64,000 bases of DNA. Source: Vigna angularis. Its lineage: Eukaryota; Streptophyta; Magnoliopsida; Fabales; Fabaceae. Below, one piece after another: positions 47,442 to 59,219 of the stretch (positions are counted from its first letter, which is position 1; each line of letters starts with the position of its first letter). The stretch lies in the NCBI RefSeq assembly GCF_016808095.1, contig NC_068974.1, forward strand, positions 17,794,001-17,858,000. The letters run 5' to 3'. A program made the translations under genes and the position numbers. A model generated the notes under the pieces. The model had not been told where the DNA came from. It made no database searches and saw only the letters and a list, made by a program, of their open reading frames with translations.

Positions 47442-47550
47442 ACATCTACTGATGGATGTTAGGCGGGAGAGTATCTATTGAAGGATACTATGTTTGTATA
47501 AACCTACTGATGGGTATTGGTAAGGAAGATTTGCATCTACTGAAGGGTGC
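47442..47550 (+). ncRNA. Array of four hairpins with UACUGAWG-type loops (D1)
   Basis: Hairpins at 47442-47459 (ACATC/GATGT), 47470-47489 (AGTATC/GATACT), 47500-47517 (weak, ACC/GGT plus one outer pair) and 47533-47550 (GCATC/GGTGC with one G-T pair). Loops are TACTGATG, TATTGAAG, TACTGATG and TACTGAAG. Stems differ while loops persist. The array lies between motifs M3 and M4. Confidence 0.6.
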
Positions 47551-47561
47551 TGGAGGATTTT

Positions 47562-47610
47562 GGGTCAGGCTCGTGACGTTAAACAAGCGCTACCTGGGAG
47601 GCAACTCAGT
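47562..47610 (+). ncRNA. Conserved pol-end motif, copy M4 (candidate RNA element)
   Basis: GACGTTAAACAAGCGC then CTGGG/AGGCAA/CTCAG with one G-T pair. Non-coding here. Confidence 0.5.
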
Positions 47611-47994
47611 TGCTTGATTTTATCTATATTGTTTGTTTTGATTCTGCTTTAGTTGTATGATAGAGATTGAATGTATGAGTGACCTGAGAACTTAATTGCA
47701 GGGAGCAAGTGAGGGGCATGAGTAGAAGGCACCTAGGGTAAGCTAGGAAGAAGAAAAGCACAACACGAAAGTGCCGCTGAGCGGTGGTATCGTAAAATGG
47801 GTTTAGGTTGCCCCTTAGCGGAACCCGAGCCTATTAGGGTATTTTTATACCCTAACCTGCACATTGGTTTCTCTTTTCAGACTCTTCTCTGCACACACAC
47901 TCCTACATACTTTTTCAAAGGTTCTCTACAACTTTTCCCTCATCCCTCTGTAGAAAATCTCCCTTTCACTCACTTTCTCACTAGTTTTCCATCT

Positions 47995-48007
47995 AAGTTT
48001 GGGGTTG
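47995..48007 (+). promoter_or_regulatory. PPT-like 13-mer in D1, upstream copy
   Basis: AAGTTTGGGGTTG at the point where D1 stops matching D2 (62239-62251 in D2). The accessory ORF of D2 is absent from D1 just after this site. Confidence 0.35.
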
Positions 48008-48606
48008 GGAGGGAGCATCATTTATGGGGCTGAGTTTTTCAAAACACTAGAGCAGGATTTGTTTTATCAATCACTTGTGTTTTTAGATACGGTTTGATGT
48101 ACTCAATTGGAAACTGTGTCTGTTATGATGGTTTGCTGATGATTGTGATTGTTTGATAAGTAATGTTTGATGATGCTTTGATATAGATTGATGTTGAGAT
48201 ATGCACATTACATACGTATACAGGTGATTCACAAGCTTTGTGAACAAATGCATGATGTTGTGATTGTGATTGTGATATTAAGCAGGATGTGTATGTCAAA
48301 TGTGAATGAGCTTATATGTGAGGTTTTGAGCTCCAGAGTTTTTGTGATTGAGTGCTATTACTTTGAAAGCATGAATGACTTTGCCCAGGTTTTCTATGAT
48401 TGAATTAATAACTTGTTTGCATCATATGATCAAGGCCATTTGTTGGTAACCCTTTTATTAGCCAAATTCATGATTTTAGCCCACAAAAGAGAGCACTATG
48501 TGTTCTATCATTTGAACCCTTAGTCTTGAACATAAATTGAGAACCCTTTGTGAAAAGCTTTACCTTGAGTTAAGTAGAAAATATCTGATGGTATTGATAA
48601 ATGTTC

Positions 48607-48619
48607 AAGTTTGGGGTTG
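48607..48619 (+). promoter_or_regulatory. Internal PPT-like 13-mer (D1)
   Basis: AAGTTTGGGGTTG, 549 bp before the terminal copy at 49156-49168 that abuts the LTR. Confidence 0.4.
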
Positions 48620-49543
48620 TTGGGAAGTTATGAAAGGGAAATTGAAAGCATTGAGCTAAGAGCTAAGAATTAAGTATGTGAAAAGAGAAAGAAAAAGAGA
48701 AAGAAAACAAAAGAAAAAGCAAAGCTCAATGCAAAGGAAAGTTGGGAAAGTAAGAACGATTGGGTTCATATGATTCTCTTAACTCAAGGGTTTTGTGATC
48801 TAGAAAAACCAATTTTCTTGTTAGCCCAGCCACATTATAAGCCATTGAAAAGTCCTTGTGATGATGCATGCTTGTGAATGTATTTAATTGTGGTTATATG
48901 AAAGGCAAATTCAAGTCATGTGACATTGTGATAGTAGAGTGGATGAGTGATTACCTTTTATACACTGATGTTTGAGTGAAACACTTTACTTAGTGAGGAA
49001 ATATTCCATGAGTATGTCTTGATTGAAGTCTTTGTCATGAGTTTAATTGAAGTTTTTACTTATCTTGAAAAGAGGATTTTGAATAGAGTAAACCATTGTA
49101 TGGATTGGTAGAAGATTGAGTTACATCCTGTTTGCTTGAGGACAAGCAAAGTTCTAAGTTTGGGGTTGTGATAACAATTAAAAAACTGTTATTTTCATGC
49201 TTAAAATTGATACTAAAAAGCAACCTTTAACACTTAGAAACTAGCTTGAAATCATGCTTTTGGTGATATTTTTAGAAATAAGAGAGCTGGACAGGTTTAT
49301 GCTTGATTTCACTGTTTTATGCAGGTTTTAAGGTGAATTTGGTGAAAAAAGTGATGAAGGATAGAAATGGAATCAGAAAAGACATCAAAAAGTGCAAAAG
49401 GAGAAGTCGCAACTACCACTTAGCGGCAGTTTACCGCTGAGTGGCACTTAGGAATTCACGTTGGATCCGCTGAGGGGTGAAAATGCCGCTGAGGGGAAGA
49501 ATCAACTCACGCACTTACCGCTAAGCAGTAGTTTACCGCTGAG

Positions 49544-52500
49544 TGTAAGGTCTCAAAAATTTAAAACCTCCACCTGTCAAATCACGTCATTATTGCTCTA
49601 AAATCCTGTCCAGAAATTTTATTAAGAAACGCACCCACACCCTCTCGTTCTAAGCACCATTTAATGCACCCTCGCCACAGGTGCAGTGCCATTAAAACGC
49701 ACTCACCCTCATTCTGCATGCAACTGCCAAGTGTCACTTTGGAACATTCGAAACCGTTAGTGGAATCCAAGTGGCAGCAGGTGAATGGACGTTCGTCCTA
49801 CGTGCGGAGAGAAATTACTTTTCTGAAAAACACTCTCCCACTTCTCTGCATGCTTCGTCTTCTTCCCCAAACTCTTGACTTCCAAATTCTTTGCCTTCTC
49901 TCTAGAAGCTCCATCTTCTCTCTACCATAACTTACCTTCTTCTTCTCCGATCCAATTTCAGAGACCGTAGAAACGATCCAGACGTCATAAGCTTTCCATC
50001 AAACCGAAAAAGTTCAAGTTTTGAATCTGGTAAGTGCGTCCTTTAGCTGTTCATTATTAGGGTTCATGCAAAACCAAATCTGGTTACATGCATTCTCTTT
50101 ATCTGAATCAAGTTTTGATTCTGGAATTTGTTTTAGTTCGCAAGAAGTTGAGTGGTCTGAGGATAGAAGTGATAGTTGGGTGAATCCGGGATTTTGCGTT
50201 AGGACGTTCGTTCACTACTGATCCAGGTAAGGGAAGCTTATTATGTTTAATTCATGTGTATGTGTTGTGCTGTATGAAGTGTGTGAAATTATGAAGTATG
50301 AAATCTGTATGATTAATCTTTGATGTATGATCTGGATGATGAGATGATATGTGAAATTTATGAAATGTGCTATGATATGAGTAGTTAAATGCATGAAGGT
50401 TTATACTGAAAATGAGTTACTGTAATTGAGACTGGAAATATGAAATGCTATGAAAATGAACGTTCGTTATCGAACGGTCTTTGACCGTTCGGTATTTTGT
50501 ACTTCCCTTGAAAACCGAATTCTTTCAATTGGAAAGAATACTGAGTTAGGACGAATGCCCTCTTATATTAGTCTTACGTTTGAGCGTTCGGCCAAACGTA
50601 GGTGCTCTGAGTGTTATGCGAGAAAGTGAGAAGCTTAGAAAAATACAACCTTATATACTTAGTCATTCCTAAATAATTCTCTTCACTATGATTACCTTAT
50701 AAATTTCCCTTTCTATTAATATCCCGCCTTAGCGATGGGTCTCGACCCAAAGCGTTCGTTATGAGTAGCGCTCGGTCTTATACCGAACGCTCGTCCTTAC
50801 ACTTGCTTACCAAACGTATGAAAATAGCGTTCGTCCAAACAGTAAATAAATATCTATTACCGCGTTCGGTCTTTGACTGGCGGTTAACATCTTTTATAAA
50901 TTAGTATCTGTTATCAATATCTAAAAGCCTTGCGATGTCTTTATTCATTTGGATTCGATCTAAAGTCCTTGAATTTAAATTATTCTAAGTATCCGTTGAA
51001 TCGTTCTAGAATCAGTTCATTTAACTGATTCAAGTGGTCATGACGTCCGTCCTTGGAAAGACGTTCGTTTTCTTTCTTTCAGAAACGAGTATCTCTCAGT
51101 ATCATGATAATGTTCGTCCTCATTATGAAGGGGGCTAAACGCTCGTCTTTTTATGAAAGTGGAACTAAGAATGAAAATGTGATTTAGAGAAAATTGTATA
51201 ATGTGCGAACAGTATAAGAGATGAAACTATGATTATGGAATTTGAACGAGCGTTCCAAGGAGGAACGTCTCTATGATTTGAATATGAGAAGTTGTATAGT
51301 ATGACCATGGTAAATCTGCTGATGGCAATTCATCCTGATGTTCCGTGAGTGCTCGTCCTCAAGTAGAGGGGAGTAGGTCATGTGTGGGAACGGCAGGAGG
51401 TCCTAGTCCTAATGAGTACTGATGGAAGCTTATCCATGCTTGAATGACCGGACCTTACAGATAAAGCTTCAAAACCAGAGAACAGTATTGGTGCAGTGGA
51501 TGGAAAACAGCAGTGTGGATTCAGCGGAAATTGAGTGAGATTAATTGATGGTTGGTGTATTTGAATGGAATGAGTATGTGTGGGAACCTCACAGCTCAGA
51601 AGGCCTTCCTACAATGGAAGGAAGCTAGAGGAAAGGGAAGAGAAAGTAGAGAGAATTAGTGACTCAAGAGCAATAGGGCTGGAAGTGAAATTTCAGCAGC
51701 AATTTACTAAGCTCAAAAGTGAATCAATACAAGGAAAAGGCCCTCTTATTTATAGGTGAAGAGGAGCCTAATTTCTAATTCTAATTCCCTCCTAAATTCA
51801 AATGATTCAGATTTATTTTGATCAAGCAAAGTCCATGCCTCTTTCCAGCTCATCCAGCAAGGTGTGTGCTTCCTTCCACATCAGCCAATTCACGTGGAAA
51901 ATGCTGGTGCATGCCGTAAGCACCTCCTTTGCTTTTTGGCTCCTTTGCTTGGTTCTTCTTGGATGGCTCAATCATAGTCTCCAAGATTTATTAATTCCTA
52001 CAAAACAAAATATAAGTGCTTTAGTTAAGAGAAGAAGGATTTTTATAAGTAACCTTCCATAGAAGTAAAATGTTAGATGATCCTTCTTCTTCTTGAATCT
52101 TCCTAGCCATTGCTCTAGTAAGAGGTCCAATGTGATTTCTTGATGATTTTCCATCAAGTACTTTGGACTGATAGGGCTAACCTCGGGTGGCAGCTGTTGA
52201 GTGTTTCTAGTTATCACATCACCCGGGTGCACGAACGCCTGTAGATACATGGATTCATACAGTCCGGACGGTCTGTCTTATGAGAGTTTGAACTGATTAT
52301 ATGTGTTGTGTTATTCTATGAATGTTAAAATGCTATTTGTATGAATGACTTGTGAATTAAATTCAATAAGCTTACCCTGTGTTATTTCCTTGTGTTGTTG
52401 TTCGTCCCTGTACGTCCGTCTTGTCTATGCAATGATCATCCGTGTGGATGTGAGCAGACGGAGAGGCGTTGCTTGAAGAAACACTGGAAGAAGAAAATTT

Positions 52501-52775
52501 GGACGACGCCAATCTGGTCGAAGTAGAGGTTAAAGCCGAGCCCTAGAGCGCTCGTTAAGTTGTAGCTTTTATTTTTCTGTTAGCTTTTGGACGTTCGGTT
52601 AAAGTTTGTAAAACCGTTCGTCTTTAAACTTTGAAATACTGCTGTATGGTATTTTATCTCTGTACGTAAGCACGTGCGGTTTTGGAATTTTATAATTAGT
52701 GTAAGACTGCATGTTTTAACTGTTAATTGTAATTAATTCTAAATTATGGTGATTACTGTATTTTGGGATGTTACA
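49544..52775 (+). mobile_element. Solo LTR, Tekay family, inside the D1/E LTR
   Basis: TGTAAGGTCTC...GGGATGTTACA, flanked by a perfect 5-bp duplication CTGAG (49539-49543 and 52776-52780). Without its own 737-bp insertion it is about 2.5 kb, the size of the Tekay LTRs at 17550 and 24790, and it shares their CGTTCG-rich body and the gatgatcatccgtgtggat block. Confidence 0.92.
51420..52156. mobile_element. 737-bp TGATGG...CCATCA insertion (probable solo LTR)
   Basis: Ends TGATGGAA and TTCCATCA, flanked by a perfect 5-bp duplication AGTAC (51415-51419 and 52157-52161). It interrupts the Tekay solo LTR between 'tcctagtccta' and 'gatagggctaacctcgg', which are adjacent in the intact LTRs. TG...CA ends plus a 5-bp duplication fit a small solo LTR; the family is unknown. 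No gene inside. Confidence 0.82.
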
Positions 52776-53738
52776 CTGAGCGGCACTATTTTGGGCTTGG
52801 GCCTAATTTTCTGTATTATTACAAACAGTATATAAGCTTTAGGTCTTCCTAGGGTTTGTATCTTTGGCTGAGACGAAGCAAACACTCACTTTTCCACCCC
52901 TTGAAGGAAGATCTTGGATGCTGAGGCTACCTCCTCATCTTTCTAGGGTTCTATCTTTCATTCTTCCATTATTTTTCATCTAATTTCACCATGAATATGG
53001 TGAAGTAAACCTTGTATTGTTGTTGGGGAATCAATGTAGTCTTGTGAAACTCTCATATATGGAATTTGTGTTAACATCTTATTTTAAGATACATGCTTTC
53101 TTTTATCATTAGTTAGGGTTTTTCGTCTTTGCTTAAAGCTTGCATTGTTTAACTCATTCAATGCAATGATTATTGATTTTGTCGATATGGGAACGTACGG
53201 GGAAATCTAGATCCGGGGAATTTCTCCCAATAGCATATTGCCTAGGCATAGGAATATGAGGGTTGGTTGCCGTTAAGCTTTTGCACTTCAAAATTAATTA
53301 TTAGGGATGCTAGGAATTGTATGAACTCGTAATTAAGGATAGGCCTTCTTGACAAGGTAATTTAGAGAGTGACATTAACATTGATGAAAAGATTGATGAA
53401 TTCCTAAAATATATGAGAGTGGACAAGATGAAATTGATAACCCCAACAACATACTCATCCATATAATTCATTACGTGTTTGTTTTACTCTTTTTGCCATT
53501 GATCAAACTCATGCATACATATTTAATTATTGTCTTTTGCATTAAAAACCTACAATCAATTGTTCACAAGTCTTAAATAATCAACAAATCAGATAACTAA
53601 CTAGGCCGTGAGTCCTTTGGGAAAACGATACTTGGTCTTACCTAGTTTTATTACTTGATACGATTCGGTCACACTTGCCGAGGGTTAAACAAGTTTGTGG
53701 CATCGTTTTCGGTGTTCATAAATTTGTCATCAAGTTCT

Positions 53739-53756
53739 TGGCGTCGTTGTCGGGGA
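53739..53756 (+). promoter_or_regulatory. Primer-binding site, decayed tRNA-Asp type (E)
   Basis: TGGCGTCGTTGTCGGGGA, two C-to-T changes from the intact PBS at 34270 and 60528. A second, more decayed copy (tggcgctgttggtgagga) lies near 53987. Confidence 0.75.
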
Positions 53757-53931
53757 CTCGTGGTTTAACTAGTTCATTTGTGTGATTATTGATTATCTTT
53801 GACTTGAATTTTGAAATTTGAATTTCAGTTTTTTTTTTTCTGTTTTTATTTTCTGTTTATATTTTTCAGTTTTTATTTTATTATTTTATTTTATTTTATT
53901 TTATTTTATTTTATTTTATTTTATTTTATTT

Positions 53932-54070
53932 ACCAGGTTTATTACTTGATATGATTTGGTTACATATGCCGAGGGTTTAACAAGTTTTTGGCGCTGTTGG
54001 TGAGGACTCGTGGTTTAACTAGTCTATTTGTGTGATTATTGATTACCTTTGACTTGAATTTTGAATTTCT
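53932..54070 (+). repeat. Duplicated LTR-end/PBS/leader segment
   Basis: taccaggtttattacttgat through ggactcgtggtttaactagt repeats 53640-53820 but lacks about 40 bp containing the true LTR terminus. It looks like a piece of a related element joined by recombination in the TTTTA tract. Confidence 0.75.
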
Positions 54071-55404
54071 ATCTTTTCAGCTTTCTGTTTTTATTTGTTA
54101 TCTTCTTGTTTCTGTTTGGTTTTGTTTATTTTTATTTTTATCTTCGTATCTTTTATTCTTTATATCTTCTCTATCTTTTTGTGCTAACAAATTTTTCTAG
54201 GGTTTTGTTTTCTTTTGTATACAGGAAGAAATTCGCAATAGAAGCAAGAAAACCTCGGAACCTCTTCCTGAAGGCTTAGACGAGAGTATACGGAGGAGAA
54301 GAATCCGTACGTCTAGAGAACTTTTCCCTTCTCCTGAAAAGCTTTTACAACCTTGACCACAAGGTTCCTACCATAGCACTAAGGAGATGGCGGAGGAGAA
54401 TAATGGCAGACGAACTCTTGCAGATTACACCAATGTGGTTGGCCCTCAACATTTTAACAGTATAGCAAGGCCGATGGTCAACGCTGCAAACATGGAGGTG
54501 AAACCGACGTTGATACAGTTGGTGAAAAGTGATGAGTCAATATTTTCTTGACTTCACTTAGTTTATTGTGCTATAATTAATCAGGGAATTGTGCTTAAAT
54601 GTCTAGTATTTTTCCATTTTTGCTAACTGTGCTTAATTTGACCAGAAGTTCTTATTTTAATTAATTTGAATTATCTGAGCTAATTATTTTCATCATTGAT
54701 TGCAGGAAAAATTTTGGAGATACATTTTGGGACATTAGGAAGAATGCAAATAAATTCAAGACTCTCGACATAGACATTTTAGAATTAATTAAATTGTAAT
54801 TTAGTAGTGTAGAATGTTTTTGGATTAACTTTTGTAGATTGAGCCAATTTTTTGCAAAATGAACTAGGCCCAAAAGTGGGGCTGGATGACTTGGCACCTT
54901 AGTGTTTTTGGTGTGGAACCCACCCTGATAAAAGAGAGACACACGGCCTTGGACAAGCCGCCACCTCTGACAAAATTTTTCTCTCTTTGGAACGTTTTAA
55001 GTTTGGCATGAATGAAAAAATGAGGGGGGGCTGTTACGTTTGAATTGGCGATTTTAGAATCATTTTGGTTCATGAAACTTGAGGAGGTTTCGGTCATCAT
55101 TGCCAGGCCCAGCACGTGAATAAGAGGTTATTTTATTTTCTTCATTTTAAGGAGGCACGGGCTGATTGAAGAAGCAGCTCTAGCCGCCACACTCATTTTG
55201 GTTTTTGGCTTTGAACGTTGTTTTCAATGGGATGACTGAAGAACTGATGTTTATTCCTTTTGCTGATTTCTCATTGCCATTTCATTTTGGTTTTGTGCAC
55301 CTTTCGATTGAAGCTTTGGTCCAGCCGTGCACGTTAGAGAGAACACTGTCACATCCGTGTGCAATCACCACCCTCACTTAGTGTCAGAGCGGCTGCAGCG
55401 AAAT

Positions 55405-56432
55405 TGTTAGTGTGGAATAACAAACCAAGAGGGTTTTTAATACTATTGTGTGCCTTTTAATTTCTACTCAATTAAACTTACCAAGCAAATAATAAAGACA
55501 AATAAAGAGAGTAAGGTTGAGAGAAATTTGCACAGATGATTTTATCCTGGTTCGGATCTTACCAATCCTACGTCCAGTCGCTTATCTAAAAACAAGATAA
55601 ACAGTTCACTACTCACAAAACAATTACAAATTACAATCACAAAGAAACAATTTGTAAAAGTTTAAAAACCACCTCTCTTGATACAACAAGAGATGAACCT
55701 GCACCTCCTTTGAGTCTTCACAAAGGATGAACACCTCCTCCGAATACTTCACGAAGGATGAACTTCCTCTTCCGAACACCTCCTTAGACACACCAAGGAT
55801 GAACCGACTATTTCCTCTATCACCGTAGCAGCACTTCACCAGCTCAACAGACACGAGTTTCACAAGCCGAACAAGAACACACATGTCTCAATGATTTTTG
55901 AGTACTAGAGCACAAGGAAAGAGTTATTGTTGATGGATAAGGAGAGTCTATTTATAGACTCAAGCAAATACTCTTCCATTCTCCGTAACTGGCATTTTAA
56001 TGCTTTTAATCGATTAATACAAGTGTTAATCGATTAAAGTGAGTACAACGGCTAGTTTTCAAAAGTCAGAAAACTCCAACGGTCATCTTTAATCGATTAT
56101 TTTAAGGATTAATCGATTAACTAATCGATTAAAATAGGTAATAATTGATTATTTCCATGCCAGTTGAGTTTTCAGCACCTGGAACGTTTTAATCGATTAA
56201 TACTTGATTTAATCGATTAAAATAGTGTGTTTTTTATTCTGAACAGCAAATACAAAGTATGAAAGTACAAGAATCAAAACCTACTACAAATCTAAGTTCT
56301 AAACCTTAAACTATAATTATTACAAAAGCTTTTTATAACAAAAACAAGTCTTCAAAGGATCTTCATGAATCTTGATATATCTTGACTTGATTTGGACATC
56401 ATCAAAACTTCATCTTCATCATTTTGCTAACA
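55405..56432 (-). mobile_element. Solo LTR of a Ty1/copia SIRE/Maximus-like element
   Basis: TGTTAG...CTAACA, 1028 bp. In element orientation it opens TGTTAGCAAAATGATGAAG, a form I associate with SIRE-type LTRs of legumes. It has at least seven TAATCGATTA-type words (56005-56220). Flanks gaaat and cttag do not match, so the target duplication is lost. Confidence 0.7.
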
Positions 56433-57237
56433 CTTAGTCTCTTCTTTGGCTGGAACATTTTTACTTTGAAGGGAGGTTGACATCCAGCAAAGGGCCTGCA
56501 TGGGAGTTGAGTTGAAGGCATGGAGAAGAGCACGGTGTGGGCTTCACACAGCAGCAAGGCTTCGTCCAGCAACTGTCACGTCCTGAAATGAGAAGCAGCT
56601 CACGGGAAGGTACACGGAGAGAAGGAGCTGATTCAAAAATTGAAGAAAGGGTGCGTCTGTAATGTGGAGGCCATGTGGCGTTGATTCATGGCAGTAGAGG
56701 GTGTAGCAATGCATTTCTTTTATTTCTTTGAGAATGAAGAGGTTGTAGGTGGGAGTAGGTGTTGTCAAGTCTAGCAATAGGAGAGTACATTTTTATTCTA
56801 TTTCACTTGCTCGTTGATTTTCTTTTGGAGTGCACACGGTGAAGACAATGTCGGAAAGCTCAGTAATTAATTTTAAGAGAAATGTGCACGTTGCATCCAG
56901 CTGTGCACACGGGTTACGAGGCTCAATGTTGCATCATCAATTGATTCAAGGACTTTTTGCATTTCATCTTAGCTCAACATTGTTGCACGGTGCTTAAAAA
57001 AAAGGTTATTCCGTGTGCATTTAATTCTTTAGCTCAACATTGCATTTTAATTTGGTTCAAGCACTTTTCTCTTTAATGTTGTCTATTTTGTTTGGTTGTG
57101 ATATTTTAGTTATAATGTTAGATTAAGTGAACTTGGTTGGTCATTAGCGATATTACATTGCTTCTTTGAGACTTTTGGACTGTGCTTGTGATTATTCTGC
57201 TTTGCCTAACATTCTACGAAATCTGATTGTGTTCTTG

Positions 57238-57640
57238 CAATGGGTATACGCTTAGTTGCCCAATTGGTGATTGCATCTTCGCTTAGTTGATCAATCTGTA
57301 TAGAACATATTGGATGGAATAGGTGTATTGCGTTCACTTAGTTCATGATTGGTCTTCGCTTACTTGATTTATTCATGCCGGATTAGAGGATAAAGTAGTT
57401 TATTCATGAGATTCTTGCACTTTAACTATCATGCCGCTACTTTGATTTGGCTCATTATTCAATTTGTTTTATGCTTGCGATTGGGTATACACTTAGCTGC
57501 CTAATTGGTGTTTAATCTTCGCTTAGTTGAATAGACTATATGGTGCAGGACTAATTGGACTTGTGCATTGCATTCACTTAGTTTGAAATTTTGAAGACCG
57601 AATTAGCATTCGCTTAGTTGGGTGATTCGTGTTGGATTTG
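57238..57640 (+). repeat. Diverged tandem repeat in C2, period about 240 bp
   Basis: gggtatac(g/a)cttag(t/c)tgcc(c/t)aattggtg begins at about 57242 and 57484, each followed by repeated ttcgcttagttg words. Confidence 0.75.
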
Positions 57641-58506
57641 AATTAGAGTAGTGTGTACTTGTCGTTAATCTGTGATTGGAAGCATAGTAATTGAGTTAGT
57701 GACCAACCAATTTGATTCTGTATTTGAAACCGTTTTTACATTTCTGTTTGCATTCGTATCTTATTTAAGTTCATCCGCATTCAGAAACTCTTCACCAACC
57801 CCCCCACTACGTGTCTGATCTAAGTCTCGAACCACATTTGGTCCTTGAGAGACGACCTAGGAGTCACTTCCTAACACTATATTGCATTTATTTGCACATC
57901 AAATTTGTATGGGCCGCGGCAGCCCCTTAAAAAAGTAATCAGCTTAATGGGCTATCACATGAAAGTCCATATGAACATCTCACCACCTTTAATGAAATTT
58001 GTAACACAGTGAAGATAAATGGAGTATCGGATGAAGCAATCAAGCTTAGTTTGTTTCCTTTCTCATTGGGAGGCAATGCTAAGCTATGGTTGAATTCTTT
58101 TCTAGAAGGTAGTTTTACAGAATGGGAAGCCGTGGTTGCAAAGTTTTTGAACAAGTACTTCCCACAATCTAAAGTCAACAAAGGGAAGGAAAAGATCTCT
58201 TCCTTCAGACAAGGCATGGAGGAAACATTAGGCCAAGCATGGGATCGGTATAAAAGTTTGTTGAGAAAGACTCCCACGCATGGTTTTGATGAAGTAACAA
58301 TAGTTCTACTTTTCCTTGGAGGTCTTGGTTCACAAACCAAATTGATGTTAGATTCCTTAAATGAAGGTAATATTAAATGTAAGACTCTAGAGAAAGCAAC
58401 AAAATTGATAGAGAACATGGTTGCTAATGATAATGAAATGCATAGTGAAAGAGGAACTCCTATTCAACAGAAAGGGGTTCTAAAATTGCAATCAAATGAT
58501 GCCTTG

Positions 58507-58917
58507 TGATAAGCTGTCGTTGAACCTATCAAATTAGTACTACTTTTCAAGGCAACTTCAGTATTGCCAAGTAGTATAAGAAGGTAGATAGGGTTGAAGT
58601 AACCCTGAGTCGTCTCCCAACGAACACGGAATTGCTTTTGAATATCTGACTCTTATGCTATGCAATGCTTATGAATAAAAATGATATTTGGAGAATGTTT
58701 AAAGAACAAATAATAAACTTAAAAACAGTTATGATTAAATAGGCTAATTCCACTGCTTTTCCAAGATAGATTCATCATCGGTTATTCACGGATAATTGTT
58801 CAATTGATTATTGTTTAAGTTTCAAATTAATTAAAGTACATTCTTAATTAATTTGAGGGCGATCATGCATTTAACCAAAGTAAATTCTCAATCAAATGCA
58901 AAACCTTTCTAGATTAT
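58507..58917. other. Fragment of an unidentified LTR-like element
   Basis: Begins TGATAAGCTGTCG and contains gagtcgtctcccaacgaacacgg, similar in style to the 'cgtctctcaaggacc' block of the C family. It is truncated at 58917 by an Athila LTR start. No coding sequence. Confidence 0.45.
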
Positions 58918-59219
58918 TGATAACAGTTGAAAAACTGTTATTTTCATGCTTAAAATTGATACTAAAAGCAACCTTTAGACTTAGAAACTAGCTTGAAATC
59001 ATGCCTTTTATCTATATTTTCAGAAATAAGAGAGCTGGACAGGTTTATGCTTGATTTCAGTGTTTTTGTGCAGGTTTTAAGGTGAATTTAGTGAAAGAAG
59101 TGAAGAAGGAGAGAGATAGAATCAGAAAAGGAATCGAAGAGTGCAAAAAGAAGAAGTCGAAGTCACCGCTCAACGGCATTTTACCGCTGAGCGGCACTCA
59201 AGAGGTTGCGGGAGGTTCA
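58918..59219 (+). repeat. 302-bp tandem duplicate of an Athila LTR 5' end
   Basis: Starts TGATAACAGTTGAAAAACTG and repeats the first roughly 300 bp of the LTR at 59220 with few changes, ending just after the second CCGCTGAGCGG word. Confidence 0.9.

Larger units (their letters stand above)
45738..53732 (+). mobile_element. Element D1: gag-only Athila derivative, 5' truncated, with split 3' LTR
   Basis: Starts abruptly in a TTTTA leader tract with no 5' LTR or PBS. The order is leader, chimeric gag, motif M3, hairpin array, motif M4, a stretch with CCGCTGAGCGG, a 3' UTR like that of element A, a PPT, and an LTR beginning at 49169. That LTR is split by a Tekay solo LTR and resumes to 53732. 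No protease, RT or integrase is present. Confidence 0.75.
49169..53732 (+). repeat. Athila-type LTR shared by D1 and E, split by a Tekay solo LTR
   Basis: Starts TGATAACAATTAAAAAACTG and ends TTTGTCATCA. Excluding the insertion and one copy of the duplication (49544-52780) it is about 1327 bp. It is the 3' LTR of D1 but is followed at 53739 by a PBS, so it is also the 5' LTR of E. TATA box TATATAAG lies at 52829-52836. Confidence 0.8.
54530..57930 (+). mobile_element. Element C2: TGATGAG...CCCCTTAA, second copy of the C family
   Basis: Flanked by a perfect 5-bp duplication AAAAG (54525-54529 and 57931-57935), and its removal restores continuous gag sequence. Its right end matches the left end of C1 in inverted orientation over about 150 bp. 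Excluding the nested solo LTR it is about 2.37 kb. It has no recognised coding domain and is probably a solo LTR of a gypsy-type element. Confidence 0.75.
53733..58506 (+). mobile_element. Element E: Athila-type gag fragment, split by element C2
   Basis: Follows the shared LTR. The order is PBS, leader, a partly duplicated leader, and gag (54222-54529 and 57936-58506). Everything after gag is missing: at 58507 an unrelated TGATAAGC fragment begins. Confidence 0.75.
54222..58506 (+). pseudogene. Element E gag, interrupted by C2
   Basis: Part one (54222-54529) encodes the Arg-rich N-terminus (DESIRRRRIRTSRELFPSPE) with a TGA near 54354, and ATA stands where element A has its ATG. Part two (57936-58506) continues the frame exactly after the AAAAG duplication: NGLSHESPYEHLTTF, FPFSLGGNAKLWLNSF, FLNKYFPQSK. 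Capsid-type gag core only. Confidence 0.8.

Noticed and set aside
55624..55884. 86-codon minus-strand frame
   Set aside because: Within the copia-type solo LTR, caused by a repeated aaggatgaac word; no homology recognised.
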